The position numbers and the translations under genes were made by a program. From Rhynochetos jubatus (lineage: Eukaryota; Chordata; Aves; Eurypygiformes; Rhynochetidae), in contig CM050651.1 of NCBI GenBank assembly GCA_027574665.1, forward strand, positions 2,419,501 through 2,483,500: a stretch of DNA of 64,000 nt, written 5' to 3'. Position 1 is the first letter of the stretch, and each line of letters opens with the position of its first letter. Positions 37,476 to 50,059 of this stretch are shown piece after piece. The notes beneath the pieces are model-generated. The model did not search any database. It had not been told where the DNA came from and saw only the letters and a list, made by a program, of their open reading frames with translations.

Positions 37476-38784
37476 TCCATCTTACATTCATTTTCTTGAG
37501 AGTGACTTTTATAAGAGTGACTTTTTCATGATTAATATGCCTGAAATTTCAGTTTTTCTCTGAAGGAAAATTGTAAAAATGCTGTCATTGGGCACTATGC
37601 TGGTTCTTTTTCAAAGATGTACAGATAGAAAATTATCTCTAATTACCAGGCCTGCAAATTTAGCCAGATACTGTCTCCCACACCACACTAATACATTCTG
37701 ATTTCAGGGCAAGATAATAACTGCTCATGGTGCAAAAGGACTGTTTAAAAAAAGAGAAAAAAATCCTATTGTGCTGTGCCAAAACTGCAATAGTTGGTTT
37801 ACTTTGCTGCAAGCAAAACCTGACAGAGGAAAACAGTTAGCCAAGAGCAAATTTTCCAATGAATGTATGGTGAACAGTCGTGTAGAATTCGAAGGTAACA
37901 AAGCAAATCATGCTTTCAAGCAGAAATCCTTGTCATGATCACCGCTGGGACATTTCCTCCAGAAATGCCTTGGGGGAAGGGAAGGTGGGGATATTGGAGA
38001 TGAGGGGTGTTTTGAAAGTTGCGAACTTTTGATTTTAAAACTCTTTCAGTTTTTACAAGCTTTTTAACCGTCAGCTTTTGGGGGGAAAGGGTAAGAGGCC
38101 CCAAACCTGCAACTGCGTTTCTCTTTCGTGAAGGTTGGATTTAGTGAGCAAATCACATTTGTTGAAATCAGATACTCGTTATTTTTCTGAAGTCTGATAA
38201 CACTGTTGATAATTTTTCCTAGACTGTCTGGAAAGACTTGCTGGTACATGTATAAATCTTGATAGAAATTTACCTTTTGTTCCTTTGCTAAAAATGAGAA
38301 ACTTCCTGGTTTGTAGCACACTGAAAAAAAAAAAAAAAAGATTAAAGGATTTTATTGCTTTCAGCAAGTGCTCAAAAGATAGTTTGCTGACTGATAGTTT
38401 GCTAGCTGGTCAGAGTTTTGCAGCTTGTATTTAGTCAGATTTGGACTCGTTTCACACACACAAATAAAACGGGAAGTTTTTAAGTGGAACTGAGGTAGTA
38501 TGTTTGTAAACATAAACCAACTTAGTCGCTATCAAATAATCCCAGTGATTACTGAGCAGGCAGAGGGACAGAGAGAATATACAAGTAAAACAGATAAACA
38601 GATTCCTCACTGAAACAGCCAGATGATGAATTTGCAACTTTAATTATATTGATAGTAAAATGCAAGTGGAGCATATTTTTATGTATCCAGACTGAAGCAA
38701 AGACCTCCTGTGTTTTAGGCTTGTGTTTGTAGACCTTCTCCTACACCATGGTTTCTCCTACTTAAATTAATGTAAACATCCAAT
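37476..38784. other. Noncoding sequence
   Basis: No gene or clear repeat, apart from an A16 run at 38324-38339. Confidence 0.5.
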
Positions 38785-39090
38785 GGAAGGTTGTAAAGGA
38801 GATGGAGCCAGACTCTTGTCAGTAGTATCCAGTGACAGGATGAGAGGCAATGGGCGCATACTGAAATACAAGAAATTTCATTTAAACACAAAACTAGGTT
38901 TTTTCACCGTAGGGATGACCGAGCAATGGCACAGGTTGTCCAGAGAGGTTGTGGAGTCTCCAACCTTAGAGATACTCAGAACACAAATGAACACACCTCT
39001 GAGCCACCGGCTTGGAGCAGAAGGCTTGGCATGGATAATCTCCAGAGGTATCTCCTGACCTCAACTATTCTGTGATGCTGTGATTGGATT
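38785..39090 (+). repeat. CR1 LINE 3' end with residual ORF2 tail
   Basis: The + strand keeps an open frame matching the C-terminal tail of CR1 ORF2: SDRMRGNGRILKYKKFHL, a FFTV segment, and 'QWHRLSREVVESPTLEIL', parallel to the CR1 pattern 'SDRtRGNG..., FFT..., HWNRLPREVVDAPSLEVF'. It continues through the short 3' UTR to the characteristic 'attctgtgatgctgtgat' tail near 39068-39085. This is a typical 5'-truncated CR1 insertion; the 91-codon frame at 38783-39058 is not a host gene. Confidence 0.93.
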
Positions 39091-42000
39091 GGAAAGGTAC
39101 CGACCTGGCACCAACAGAGTGGTAGTTACATGACAATATCCTCTGAGTTTGCTCGCTCAATTGTTAGTGCTTTATAATGTTAGGTGTATGAGAGCCTAAA
39201 CATTTTTGTTCTTCTGTTATGCTTGTTCATAGTCAAAAGCCTACAAATTTTCCTTTAGCAAATCCTATAGCGAAGTCACTGGGGGCTGGAAATTGACCAA
39301 AATGAGAAGGTCAGCTGAGCTCGCTCTTGCTCAAAAACCCATTCAGAATGAACAGTGAAGATGAGAATTTTATTTGAGGTGTGTGAGCCCATCCTTGAAG
39401 GTGGAAAAAAGGAAATTTGGATTAATCTTAAAGAAGACTAATTAGAAATTAAGGTTCAGAAGGTTATCAGAAATTGAGAAGGCAGAGTGAAGAAGTAGGC
39501 ACTCCAGCTGTGTGTGGTTATGCCTATATGGCCTCTCCTGCTACTTGACCACTTTGCTTGTCACTGACACCCGGTCATGATGAGTGCAAAATGCTACCGG
39601 AGTGGCATTGTTCGTGTGTGCGCTGTACCTGTGCTCACTCTGTGACTTTGATAAATCTTTACAGCAGTCAGCACTGGGCTTTTGTGTTGGGCAGAGCACA
39701 TCATCCTCCAGTTCTCTACCATGTGTTTCTTTGTGTACACCTTGGTGTACATCTTTGTGTACCTCAAGCACTTAGGGTTGTATTCTTCTGGGTTTTTTAC
39801 TATTGCTATAAAACTTACGTGCCTGGCCTATCTTTGTGCTCTACTGCGGAGTGCATTTCTCATGCCTCCATTCTTCTTTCCTCTCCCAGCTGCCTTAGCT
39901 TAGAGTGAAACTTAGGCAGTCTGTTTAAGGCTCTGAGATCCCAATCCAAGCGTTCTGGTTGCCACTTTGAAATCAGGCAAAGTGGAATATAGTCTAAAAG
40001 AAAGAATCATTCAAAGGAATGAAGTTGATTTACCAATAACCAAGCTCTTTGAGAACATTTTTTCCTTGTACATTCTCCAACAGCAAAGATGGTTTAATGC
40101 TTACTACTTTCCATCCATCTGCTCATTGCTCATTCATCCCTCTTTTTACCACAGTTTACCACCCCTTCCTTCCCTCTTTTGCCAGTGTAATGGGATCAGC
40201 TGGAATGGGATCAGTGAAATGAATCAGGATAACAGTGTGCAAGGGATGGCATGCCCTCCTAGAGGTGCAGCAAGAGGCAGAGAAAGGCCAACGCGTGTGC
40301 TGAGCAGGCCATGCGAGCGCACAAGAGAAGTACAGTGTGAAAGCTGTGGTGTTTGGGGCATGTTTGCACCCGTGGGGAAAGTGCAGACAGTGACCCTGAC
40401 AGGATTCCCATTATATTACGTCACAGAACACCATTGTGACTTTGGAATGACGATTTCATTTGCTGTTCTGAGTGTGCTCCTTCACCCAGGAAGGAAGGAC
40501 GGAAGGAAAGAAAAAAGAAAAGATATAAACATCAAGCCCTATTATTGAATTTTTGTATTTCCAGAGTGTAAAATCAATTCGATATGTGCTGTGCTCCCAA
40601 ATCACTTGGGCAATTCAAGATACTTTCATTTACTGTTATTAGCCATTGCACATGGAGGCAGCCGATACTGAGGCTCAAGAGCCCTGACTCTATATGCCAG
40701 GGGTTTATGGGGCACTTTGTATTCTCCTCCTTTTGCAGAAATTTCTGTTTTTGAAGCCTCATGAAAGCTCCCTTCTGTGCCCTTGTGAAGCTCAGCATCC
40801 TGTAAGAGAAAACACAGGGCGATTGCATTTGGCATAGGATTCTTTCACATGAGCTGTATCTACCTGCCACTGGGTATAAATGTGATTTGAAGGGAGAGTT
40901 CAGCAGTGCTTAAATGTCCTGTGATCTCAGCACTACGTAACTGCACCATCTGTGTATACCTGATGCCCCTGAGTCTCCAACACCTCAGGATACCATTTGG
41001 ATTCCCCATGAACTTTGATGACCAGCAGCAAGGATTCTGCCTTTTAAAAGATAAAGTCCTGCACTGCAGCTAAGCTCTCAGGAGCTAGCAAATTCAAAAA
41101 GAGTCTTGATCTCCGTTTGCTGTTGTCATCGGTTCCGCAGCTTCGTCATGCAGCTTGCTGCAGCATGTGCAGTGCCTTCTGTCACCCCGGGGAAAGAGCA
41201 GTGTGTGTCCGGCGGCCTCAGAGCACAGAGCAGCAGCAGGGGCCGTAGGAGGAGGCTTCCTTTCCTTTAAACAATTGGGTTTAGGGGAAGGACAGAAGCA
41301 GAAGAGAGGCTCAGTTATCCGGTCCTTTTAGCATCTCTCTTGGTACAGGGAAGCAGAGGGGTGATTGGTGCTTGCTCTTAACTAGGAGAATGCGGGAGCC
41401 TCCTCGGGGTTGTCCACATAGCAAAGGCGGGGGGTTACTAGCTGGGCAGGGGGTGCTTGCCCTTGGCAGCTGGTTGTGGTTATGCACAGCAGCTTCAGGG
41501 GAAGTCGCTGGCTGTGTGGATTGTGCAACGCGTGGCTGCAGGTCTGCTGCTCTTAAGGATACAGTGGAGATGGAGAGAGTAAGAACGGCGGCGCGGAATG
41601 AAAGGGAGGGTGAAAGCCTAATTATCCCCTGCTTGAACTAGCTGCCTTGTTGAATCATTACATATTTCTGAAAGTCCCTTGATAGATATATATCCTAAAT
41701 GAAGTCAGATGAGGGAAAGACCAGATTCAGATGCCAGAAACTCCTGCCACAAAGGACTAAAACTTCAGTAACAAAAAACCCTTTAAAACTATCTGGAAAA
41801 CTATTTATTATTTATTTTACTACTCTCTACCAAAAAAAAAAAAAAACCAAAACCCACCAATTACATGTCTTGGAAAGAAAACTTACATTGAGCTGACATA
41901 TTGCAATGACTATTTTTGGTCTTACCATTTAAAATTATAGAGTTATAAATAGAGCAGTGCAAAGTGCAGCTATTTTGATTCTCACTGGGGTTCACACTAA

Positions 42001-43345
42001 CATTTTCTTTAGTTTCAGTCATTGGATTCAGCCCTGCACTCAATGCTGATTCTGCTTTGAATGCAGAGGATTCCTTATTTTATTTTTATTTTTAAACAGC
42101 CAAAGCAGTTTGGAGTTGAAGAGTTTTTGCTGACTCTTTTCCTTAAGCTACGAATTGTTGTAACATCGCCTAGTAATTCTCTCAAGCTCACCAAAAGAAT
42201 TGCAAACATTTCTGTGAAGGTGGCTATATCCTGGTTTTGCAATGAAACTGAAAATGAGGCAAGTTTTGTCTGGCACTGGACGTTGTAACAAAAGCTCTGG
42301 TTATAAATCTCAGGAAAAGAACATTTGTAGTGGAAGTGGCCAGTGAATCCTAAATAGCAACAGAATGTGTTGCTATGAAATGTGTATACCTAGAGGGGAA
42401 AAAAATGATCCCATTCGTGATAGAAAAGCAGCAGCTTACTCAGAGCTATTCTCAGATGTCAGAATCAGTCATCAACTCCCTGGTCTGTGGTTGCATCCTT
42501 CTGAATTTTGGCCCCTCCAGGCAACTCTGATTTATGTCTTCAGCAGATGAAGCTGCCAAGGTGCATAGTAGAGGGAAGATGTAAAGGTGGGCAGGATTAC
42601 CTACTGTGCCAGACTCTATCTGGGGGTACAGCAGAACTGTGACTTGGGTGTGGGGGTTTTTTCCTTTTACTCTGTTTCTCAGGTGTAGACACTTCTTGGG
42701 GCCATCCAGATGAGTTATCTGATGTCATGGAGTGTCTGATCAATTCAGGTGTTGCTTAATCACATCAGCAATTGTTTCAAACAATTTCTGTGCTTCAGAC
42801 CTCATACTTCAGTGCTGTATGTGGATACTACATGTAAGTAGGCAGCCACAGCTGAGTTGAGCCTCCGGGAAAACTCCAGGTTATTATGGCTGCTGTACTA
42901 CCAGTAGAGGGTATTAAAACTAGGCTGCTTTGGACTAGCTTCTCGGATGCACTTCAGGAGGTTTAAAAGATGACGTTTCTTCATTCAACAGCATCTAACA
43001 CCGTGAAGGAGTGCCAGAATTCGTAGTTTGAATTACAGTGGGCCTCACTGGCAATCATAGCTTTTGGGTAGCTTTTATTTTTTTTATTCCCTCATTTACT
43101 TATAAATTCTCACTGATATTTTTCTCAAGCAGAATTAGGGAAATAAAGAAAATAGCTTTCATTTTCTTTAATTTCTTGCCTGTTTTTAAAGAGCTTGAAA
43201 TTTTAACAAATAATTATTACTGTTGCATGAAGACTCTTTTTCTGAAGCCTGAAAATCTAGTGACTTGACTAAAACCAGTGACTGTGGTGGAGTTACGAAG
43301 CTGAGCTGGTGACCCTTCAGCCGCAAAGCTAAGGTGCTACTTGTG
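39091..43345. other. Noncoding sequence
   Basis: The largest non-island ORF without a repeat overlap here is 39967-40548 (+, 193 codons). It has no recognisable domain, mixes low-complexity sequence, and ends in a GGAA/AAAG-rich tract at 40490-40525; I regard it as chance. An A15 run lies at 41832-41846. A patch at 39720-39770 repeats the words GTGTACA and TTTGTGTACC several times. Confidence 0.45.
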
Positions 43346-43349
43346 TGGA

Positions 43350-43534
43350 AGTACCTGTATCTATACAGGCTTCCCAGAGAGGTGGTCGGTGCACCAGGCC
43401 TGTCGGTGTTTCAGAGGCATTTGGACAATGCCCTTAATAACACGCTTTAACTGTTGGTCAGCCCTGGATTGGTCAGGCAGTTGGAATAGGTGATCGCTGT
43501 AGGTCTCTTCCAAGTGAAATAATCTATGAAACAA
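43350..43534 (+). repeat. CR1 LINE 3' end
   Basis: The segment contains 'ggcttcccagagaggtggtc', 'gcctgtcggtgtttcagagg', 'catttggacaatgcccttaa', 'ggtcagccctggattggtca' with 'ggcagttgga', and 'tgtaggtctcttccaagtga' before an 'aataatctatgaa' end. Together these match a CR1 subfamily 3' end that I recall from birds. It is short, 5'-truncated and relatively well preserved. Confidence 0.93.
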
Positions 43535-46500
43535 ATGCAATCCCTCCAGTTTCATCCTACAACCCGTAATGATTGCCTTAAACTGTTCTTTTCAATGGCT
43601 ACAAAAGAGCCCACTGCTGGAAAAAGTTATGACACTAAAGGTATTGTGACTATCTCTGTGAAGATTTCCACAGCAGCGACCAACCTTTTAAAGCACCTGT
43701 ATTACATGAGCAATTCAAGCAGCACTTGAGATCAGATTCATAGAGCCATGATGCTCTTCAAAGCTAGAGAAAGGGTCTTCAGACCTTCAAGGCAAAGTAC
43801 TAAGCATTTCTGGATGTGCTTTCAGGCATCTTTTTGTATTCCAACATCAAGGAAATACACAAAACTATGCACCAGTGGTATTTCTGGTTCAAAGTAATTG
43901 CATGCCTCATTGTGTTTAACGAGTTTAGCCTTACAGGTCTAGTGTAGAGTTAGGAGTTTGAGCATTCAGGGGTCTGTGATGGGGAGGTGGATTTAACCAT
44001 GGTCCTTAACTGTTATGCCATTGTTTCTTTCTCTCACTCATACATTAAATATGTAAGGAAGACTATTATGTACTGCTGAGAGACCAAAGTCTGCTTTAAT
44101 TTACTCCATTCAAAAATACATACTTTTATATATATAAAGAAATGTGAGAATAACTTCACCGCTTTTGGTAGAATGATTCCAGAGAATCCTAACTCCAAAG
44201 CACATTGTGTCTCCAGATGTTTCTTAAGGTCATCCTAGATCCTGTTTCCTACTTACCCAGACCAAGAAGTTGATGCTGGTCCCCTCTGATCATGCATTAG
44301 GTTTCTGTGGAAATCAGGCTGTAGAGGGAGGAGGCTGATTTCAATATGAAGACAAGATTTGCTCAAGACCTAGGAACTCCGTAGGGCTCAGGCATCTCCC
44401 AGTTCACATATAGTTGAGTTACCTGTGCAGATGGGAGGAAGAGAGAGATGCGTAGCTCATAAAGCTGTAGTTACTTAGGTGAATGAATAGCCTAATTGTT
44501 GAAGATAAAGAACTGTATGTCCACATCAGAGCAACACGGCTTATTTTATGATTGTATTTAATAACATTTCCCAAACAGTAAAAATGCAAAGGTAAATATT
44601 TATTAGCTGATACATTGCAAGAAATTAACTCAAAACTGACATTATTTTTGAGTTAGAAAAGCTCAGAAAAATGCCTGACACCATAAAAACCTCTTTGGCA
44701 CCCAAGAGCTTAAAAAGATGGATGTTTTCCCAACTTAAAAAAAAGAAAAAAAAAGAAAAAAGATTGTGGGCTGAGACTTTTTCTACTAGAAAACATTCTT
44801 AAGGCCAGCTTTTAAACCTGTAAAAATAGGGAATTACTGTAAATGGCAGCAGTGACAGGTTTTTAAATATAGGAATAGTATGGATGCTGACAGAGGTTTA
44901 TAGCATCTGGAGATGGTTTTTGTTTATTTGCATTAGGCTCAAGTGTAACAGTTTGAAGATACAGCAGAAATTCTGCTCTTAATGGTGTGAGTAAATAATA
45001 CTGAAGAAATAGTCTGAATTTATTCCATGTAATAGTTTTTTTTAATAACAATGCCTATTAAAGACATCTGCTGAAAGTCTGTAATGCTGATTTAATAGGC
45101 AGAAAAAATAACAAAGTTCTTTAGCAATCCTGTCTTCAGTTTAATATTATGGACTGTTAAAAGAGGGTTTATGCGTGCAACATTATTAACTGAAATTCTG
45201 CTCTAATTGAAATCAGGCCCACAAAACTTGCTTTTCTTCAGTACATGCTAGGGTTTTAAAACAAGCCTTTTAAAGCTATGCAAAAGAATGAATATATTTT
45301 TACTTTATTTTTTGTAAGGCAGTCAGGCCAGATGGAGAAGTCCAGCATGTGACCTCTCTAGCAATGTTAAAGTGCAACAAAAAATTATCATCTTCCCATA
45401 CTAAGTCATTACTATTGCTACAGAAAGAAATTCCACCTCCAAAGTGACTGAATTACAGTTTGTAATAAAACACCCAATATTTTATACTGGCTTTGTCAGG
45501 GCTGAAAGAGACGTGTTTAGTTATGAGAGATTTGGGAAGAGAATCCCAAAGATCTTTCTAGAAGAAAGCTTCCTTGCAGGAATTAAATACTGAGTTTAAA
45601 TTTATCACGTTGTTGCCTAACTATGGCCGATGTTGCTGCATTTTTTTTCAAAACTTAAATTATAAAGATTACTGTAAAGTAATAAACCACATTTTGTTTC
45701 TATCACTCGAATTTGGAGAGGCCTCATGTTTTCCATGCCTGTAGCCTTGATGATTCTTTTGGCAGTTCTGCCAGCGATAAAAGGAATAACTCACCACTGT
45801 CAGGGAATTTGGCTGTTTCATCACTGACATGAGAGGCCAGCATAACTCCATGGTGATTGCTGTCTAAAATGACTTATGTACTTTCTTCATATACTTTTTG
45901 ATTGAAGAGTGCTAACTCAGGCAATGAGTTATTTGGCATCAGCCTCTGAGACAATCTGTTTGCTTTTTATAAATTCTACGGCACCTTTCAGCCACCCATT
46001 TTTAAAAAGATGATGGTGGATGAGGTTCTAATGTGCCTGGTGGATTTAGCTAAAGGATGGTTAAATTAGATTTTGCTGTCATTCTGCTTTGTTTATTTTT
46101 GTTGTTAAATGATAGGTTTTGAAGTAGTATTGAGAAAAGGAGAGGTGGGCTAAAAGACTGTCTTGATGTTACAACATCGGAGCGTGACAGGGCACTTCAC
46201 GCCTGGTGTAGTGGCACTGTCTCTTCCCAAAGCCAGATGATATTGTCAAAGAACCCAGAGAGGAAAAAGTACACTAACACCAGCGTAACGCTGTAGTCTT
46301 GGACGCAGAAGTCATGTCCGAGAGGAGGGAAAAGAAGAATTAAAAATTTTCTACAGCTGAAAAATTTTCTAGAACAAATCACAGCTCCTCAGAATATCTT
46401 TATTAGAAATTTAATTATAGACTACAAGGTAGAAATACTGCTAAAAATAGACTTCAAGGTAGAAAGTTGTTTTACATTAGAGTTAGCATACAACAGGTTG

Positions 46501-46828
46501 AATTACACTGTGAATCTGACAGGATTTCATGCAAGGTTTGGGTTGGAAACAGAAGCAGTTTCCTAGCTGAGTAGCAAAGATGGTTAGATCTTTGCAGGGC
46601 TCCCCATGTAACAGGGTGACTGTGGAGTGCTAAATATAATTGAAAGAGCTGCAGAGGTGATGGGTGCTTTAGACATCCCCTTTGCTAACGTCTGATGTAT
46701 ACATGCTGTTACTGCTTTTATTAAAGTAAACCAGTTATATCTTACAGAAAGAGTTGCAGCTAGTATTCATGTCAAACCAATCAACCTCTTGTGTTTATCT
46801 TTTTTCTTCACCTTGGCCCTTTTGTTAG
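43535..46828. other. Noncoding sequence
   Basis: No gene or clear repeat. A-rich low complexity occurs at 44738-44762. The rest is ordinary AT-rich sequence. Confidence 0.5.
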
Positions 46829-46853
46829 ACAGAGCAGCGAGTGAAAGGTACAG
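46829..46853 (+). other. Microexon-like segment
   Basis: A 25-bp segment lies between a strong 3' splice-like site (pyrimidine-rich tract ending TTGTTAG at 46822-46828) and a near-consensus donor, CAG|GTGAGT at 46851-46859. Microexons of this size exist in vertebrate transcripts, but such sites also arise by chance. If spliced to 47934-48054, its sequence introduces a TGA in the frame that is open in that exon. Confidence 0.15.
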
Positions 46854-47933
46854 GTGAGTTTTACGGTATTTATACTAGAGTAGTGTACAGGGCTCCAGTC
46901 AGAATCCATATCCTTTGGTGGCAGATGTTAAAAAATACAAGGACGTAGTTCCTTCTTGAATGTGTGTCTAATATAAGAAGCATCTGCATCAGGCATGTGT
47001 CTTGATTTGGGTCGCAAAAGATACCATCTTTTTTCAGTTCCATTTGAACTTTGAAATGACAGTGCGTCATTGTAGGGTTACTTTCAAAGAATTCTAACTA
47101 CGCAAAGTTTAGCATTTGTCAGAGGAGAAAAAAATAAAAGACACATAAGGTGAAAAAGTGAATCACAGAGCAGTTGCACGTACAGCCTGAGCCAAAAGGC
47201 TATCTGCTGTCCTTACTGGGGCAGTTCAGTGAGTGACACCTGGGTTCATTTCCTATGGGAGACTCGGGTTTGGATCGAAGAGTTAGCAGGTGAGTAGAGG
47301 ATTATGTCAGATGAGGGGTTGCCATTCTACACTCCTCTCTCACTCTTATTTTTATCCTTTTCTAATTTTTTTTCTCATTCATGTGTATTTATAGGTTTTA
47401 ATTTGTATTTCCTTATTGGTCAGGAAGTTCTTCATGGAAAAGAAGAACTCGCAGTTTTTCTTGATGTCTAGAAACAGACTGTTAACTTTTCGGTTCTGAG
47501 CAGCTCCACAGAATTCATGGCAACAGGTGAAGCAGGGCTGCTGGCCTTCGCAAAGCACCGGGCACGTCTGACACACAAAGCTGCCTGCTGTACTGGCACG
47601 GGCAGTACTGGGAGCACCTCCTGCGCATAAGGAGATGCCATTCATTTTGAGAAGCAGAGTTCAGGAGTAGTCCATTGGTGTGCAACCATCCTACTTAACA
47701 GTACTCTTTGCGTGACGGCTCCGCTGATGCCATGATCACTGCTACGTGGTGCTTACAGCAGATTCTGCCTTCTATTTTTTATTCTGCCCATGTGAGGGTT
47801 GCACAAAGGGCCAAGCTTTCAGGTTTGAATTTGCTCTCTGTGATTCTGACATTCAGATTTATTGATGTTTGATTTTTCAACCTGACAAAACCTCAATCTT
47901 ATTTTCTAATTCATATTCACTCTTTCTCCACAG
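46854..47933. other. Noncoding sequence
   Basis: No gene or repeat recognised. It would be an intron if the flanking candidate exons are real. Confidence 0.4.
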
Positions 47934-48054
47934 CAAAATCTGTCAATCACGGCAAATTACATGAACGATTCTGTGGAGGCTAAACCAAGATTGCTGAACT
48001 CATTTTCATGCATGGCTAAACACAGAATTGAACCTCATGCTCCAGAAGTGAAAG
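47934..48054 (+). other. Candidate internal exon, gene unknown
   Basis: A 121-bp segment is bounded by a textbook acceptor (branch-point-like CTAAT at 47906-47910, pyrimidine tract, CCACAG ending 47933) and a donor AAAG|GTTAGT at 48055. In the first frame it is open throughout, 40 codons starting QNLSITANYMNDSVEAKP and ending HAPEVK; the other two frames have stops. An in-frame ATG lies at 47961 in weak Kozak context. A 40-codon open frame by chance is not rare, so splice signals are the main evidence. It could be an exon of a lncRNA, an alternative upstream exon of MAML3, or a false positive. I do not recognise the peptide. Confidence 0.25.
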
Positions 48055-49866
48055 GTTAGTGATTTAAGATAATTTTAAAACGATTGTATAGGAATTGATA
48101 CAGCTACTGTCAGTCTACCCTAATCCTGTTCTTTGTTGACTCTGCCCTTGCAGAGGCGCTGCTTTCTGTCAGTGATTAAGGGGAGACATTGCTTTCAGTG
48201 ATGCTGATTCAGTAGAGCTAAGAATCAGTAAATTAGCAATGACTGTAAGGGAATTTTGAATATTGGTAGAGTACCAAACTTCCATTGTTACCGTGTCTTG
48301 GAGATGAAATTCCAAGTTACTATACCAGGCAATGTGGGAGAGATGAGTCGTTTCTCTGAGTCACAAGACAGAAAAATGGGGAAACTGTGTATCCAGTTTG
48401 TGGCTTCTCAGTGTTACTGCTATAAAATCATATTGAAGAACCATGTACACATAGATGAGTCGATAGAGCTAGTATACATTCTAATGGACAGCTCATTTAG
48501 TAACAAAATGATGTGGACAGCTGCAGGATAATTAATTCTGCCAGTTCAGTATCTTTGCTCTTTTTGGAATGATACTCCCTACTCTTCAGGTCTCTTCTTG
48601 GTTTTTTCCTACCTGCACAAAGTTAGATGCTTTCATAGGTACAGTATTCAACTTGATTAACTGCCATGGGTCATAAGATGCCTTTATGTGCATAAAGAGA
48701 CCTAATCCATACAGCAACGGAATGGTGTGACCCTGACAGAGAAATTGAAGAAGCAGCATGTTATTAAACACCAAAGAAACCCCACCAAAGAAAGCCTTGG
48801 GCTTTTTGCAGCTGGCAACGTGCGTAGCTACACTTGGGACAAAATTGGTAAAATGGAGTTTAAAGGGAGTAACTTCTGGGTATTCCTGCTTGAGGTGACA
48901 TGCAACACAGACCTTGTTGTAGAATCAAAGCATTACTAAATAAAACTGCATGTGGTGTGTGAGAGTACTGGCAGGGCTGGTAAGTATTGCCCACTGGGCA
49001 GTGTACACAGTTCAGCTTTTTCTACTCTGTGGAAGTAAAGTCTGTGACCCTGCTTTAACTGATAGGTAACAATGGCTGATCACAGTCAGTTCAGACAAAA
49101 ACCATCACGTTTCTGGTGCTGTACTAGCTGAGGCAGCATGTTTCCTTTTCCAGAAAGGAAATGTGGATTCAATAAAACCCTACCAAACCTGTAAGGAAAA
49201 GGTACTACCTTCCTATATTCTATCATGTGCAGGTCTTGACAGATTGCTTGGCTAATAAAGCATGTGGCTCTACCCCCAAAATTGAACTGTGATCAGTGTA
49301 CTGACCTAGAATTCAAAATACAGATACGCAAGTTCCTGTCAGAAAATGGTGCCTAGGTCAGTATAGACCAATATGCAAAATTATTGTGCTAACAGGTTGC
49401 TCACACTCGCTGTGAGACATGCAAAACTAAGGCACTTTTTAAACTGAGTTCTGATTGAGCAACATAGATTAACAGAAGAAATGGGAGTCAGAAAGCTGAA
49501 ATGGAAAAGGAATGACTGTACACCTCACAGAACTAGGAAAAAAAAATTGATATACTTAGTGCTACACCACTGCAAAGTTAGTGCTGCTGTTTATTTCCTG
49601 CTTTGTGGGGTGTTGTTTACAGGCTGTGTACATATGGTGCTTTGGTGTTCTTGGTCTGTAGTGCTAGATTTCTTTAGAATATGTACCACAGGAATCATGG
49701 GAACATCCATGACCTCCAAGCCCCAACAACATGGGCTGTGTGTCTGTATCACCTTATTCAATGAGAATGCCTTGTTGAGCTATGAAGCTCAAACCTAGCT
49801 TAAGAGACTAACAGAGTTACTCCTCAATTACCCTATGTTGCAATTTGCACAATTATATGTAATGAA
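48055..49866. other. Noncoding sequence
   Basis: No gene or confident repeat. ORFs at 48256-48531 and 49481-49798 have no known motif. Confidence 0.5.
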
Positions 49867-49914
49867 TACATATATACACACACACGTATATATACACCCA
49901 TATATTCATATGTA
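49867..49914. repeat. Alternating TA/CA dinucleotide-rich tract
   Basis: About 48 bp of interrupted alternating purine-pyrimidine sequence (TATATACACACACACG and related units), an imperfect microsatellite. Confidence 0.85.
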
Positions 49915-50059
49915 TCTTTCTGAACATGAAGACTGCTCTTTAAGAATGACCATAACACTCTTGGAGTCAATGTCTTTGGGGAGCAAGAGAGGCCAAAATA
50001 CCCACCACTGTTGTGTTCCTTTCAACATGGGGAACGAGGTAAACGTGCACACATTTACC

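Noticed and set aside
38783..39058. 91-codon ORF as a host gene
   Set aside because: It is the C-terminal tail of CR1 ORF2 and is annotated as a repeat.
39967..40548. 193-codon + strand ORF
   Set aside because: No domain or splice context; it includes low-complexity sequence and a GGAA/AAAG tract. One ORF of this size is plausible by chance in 64 kb.
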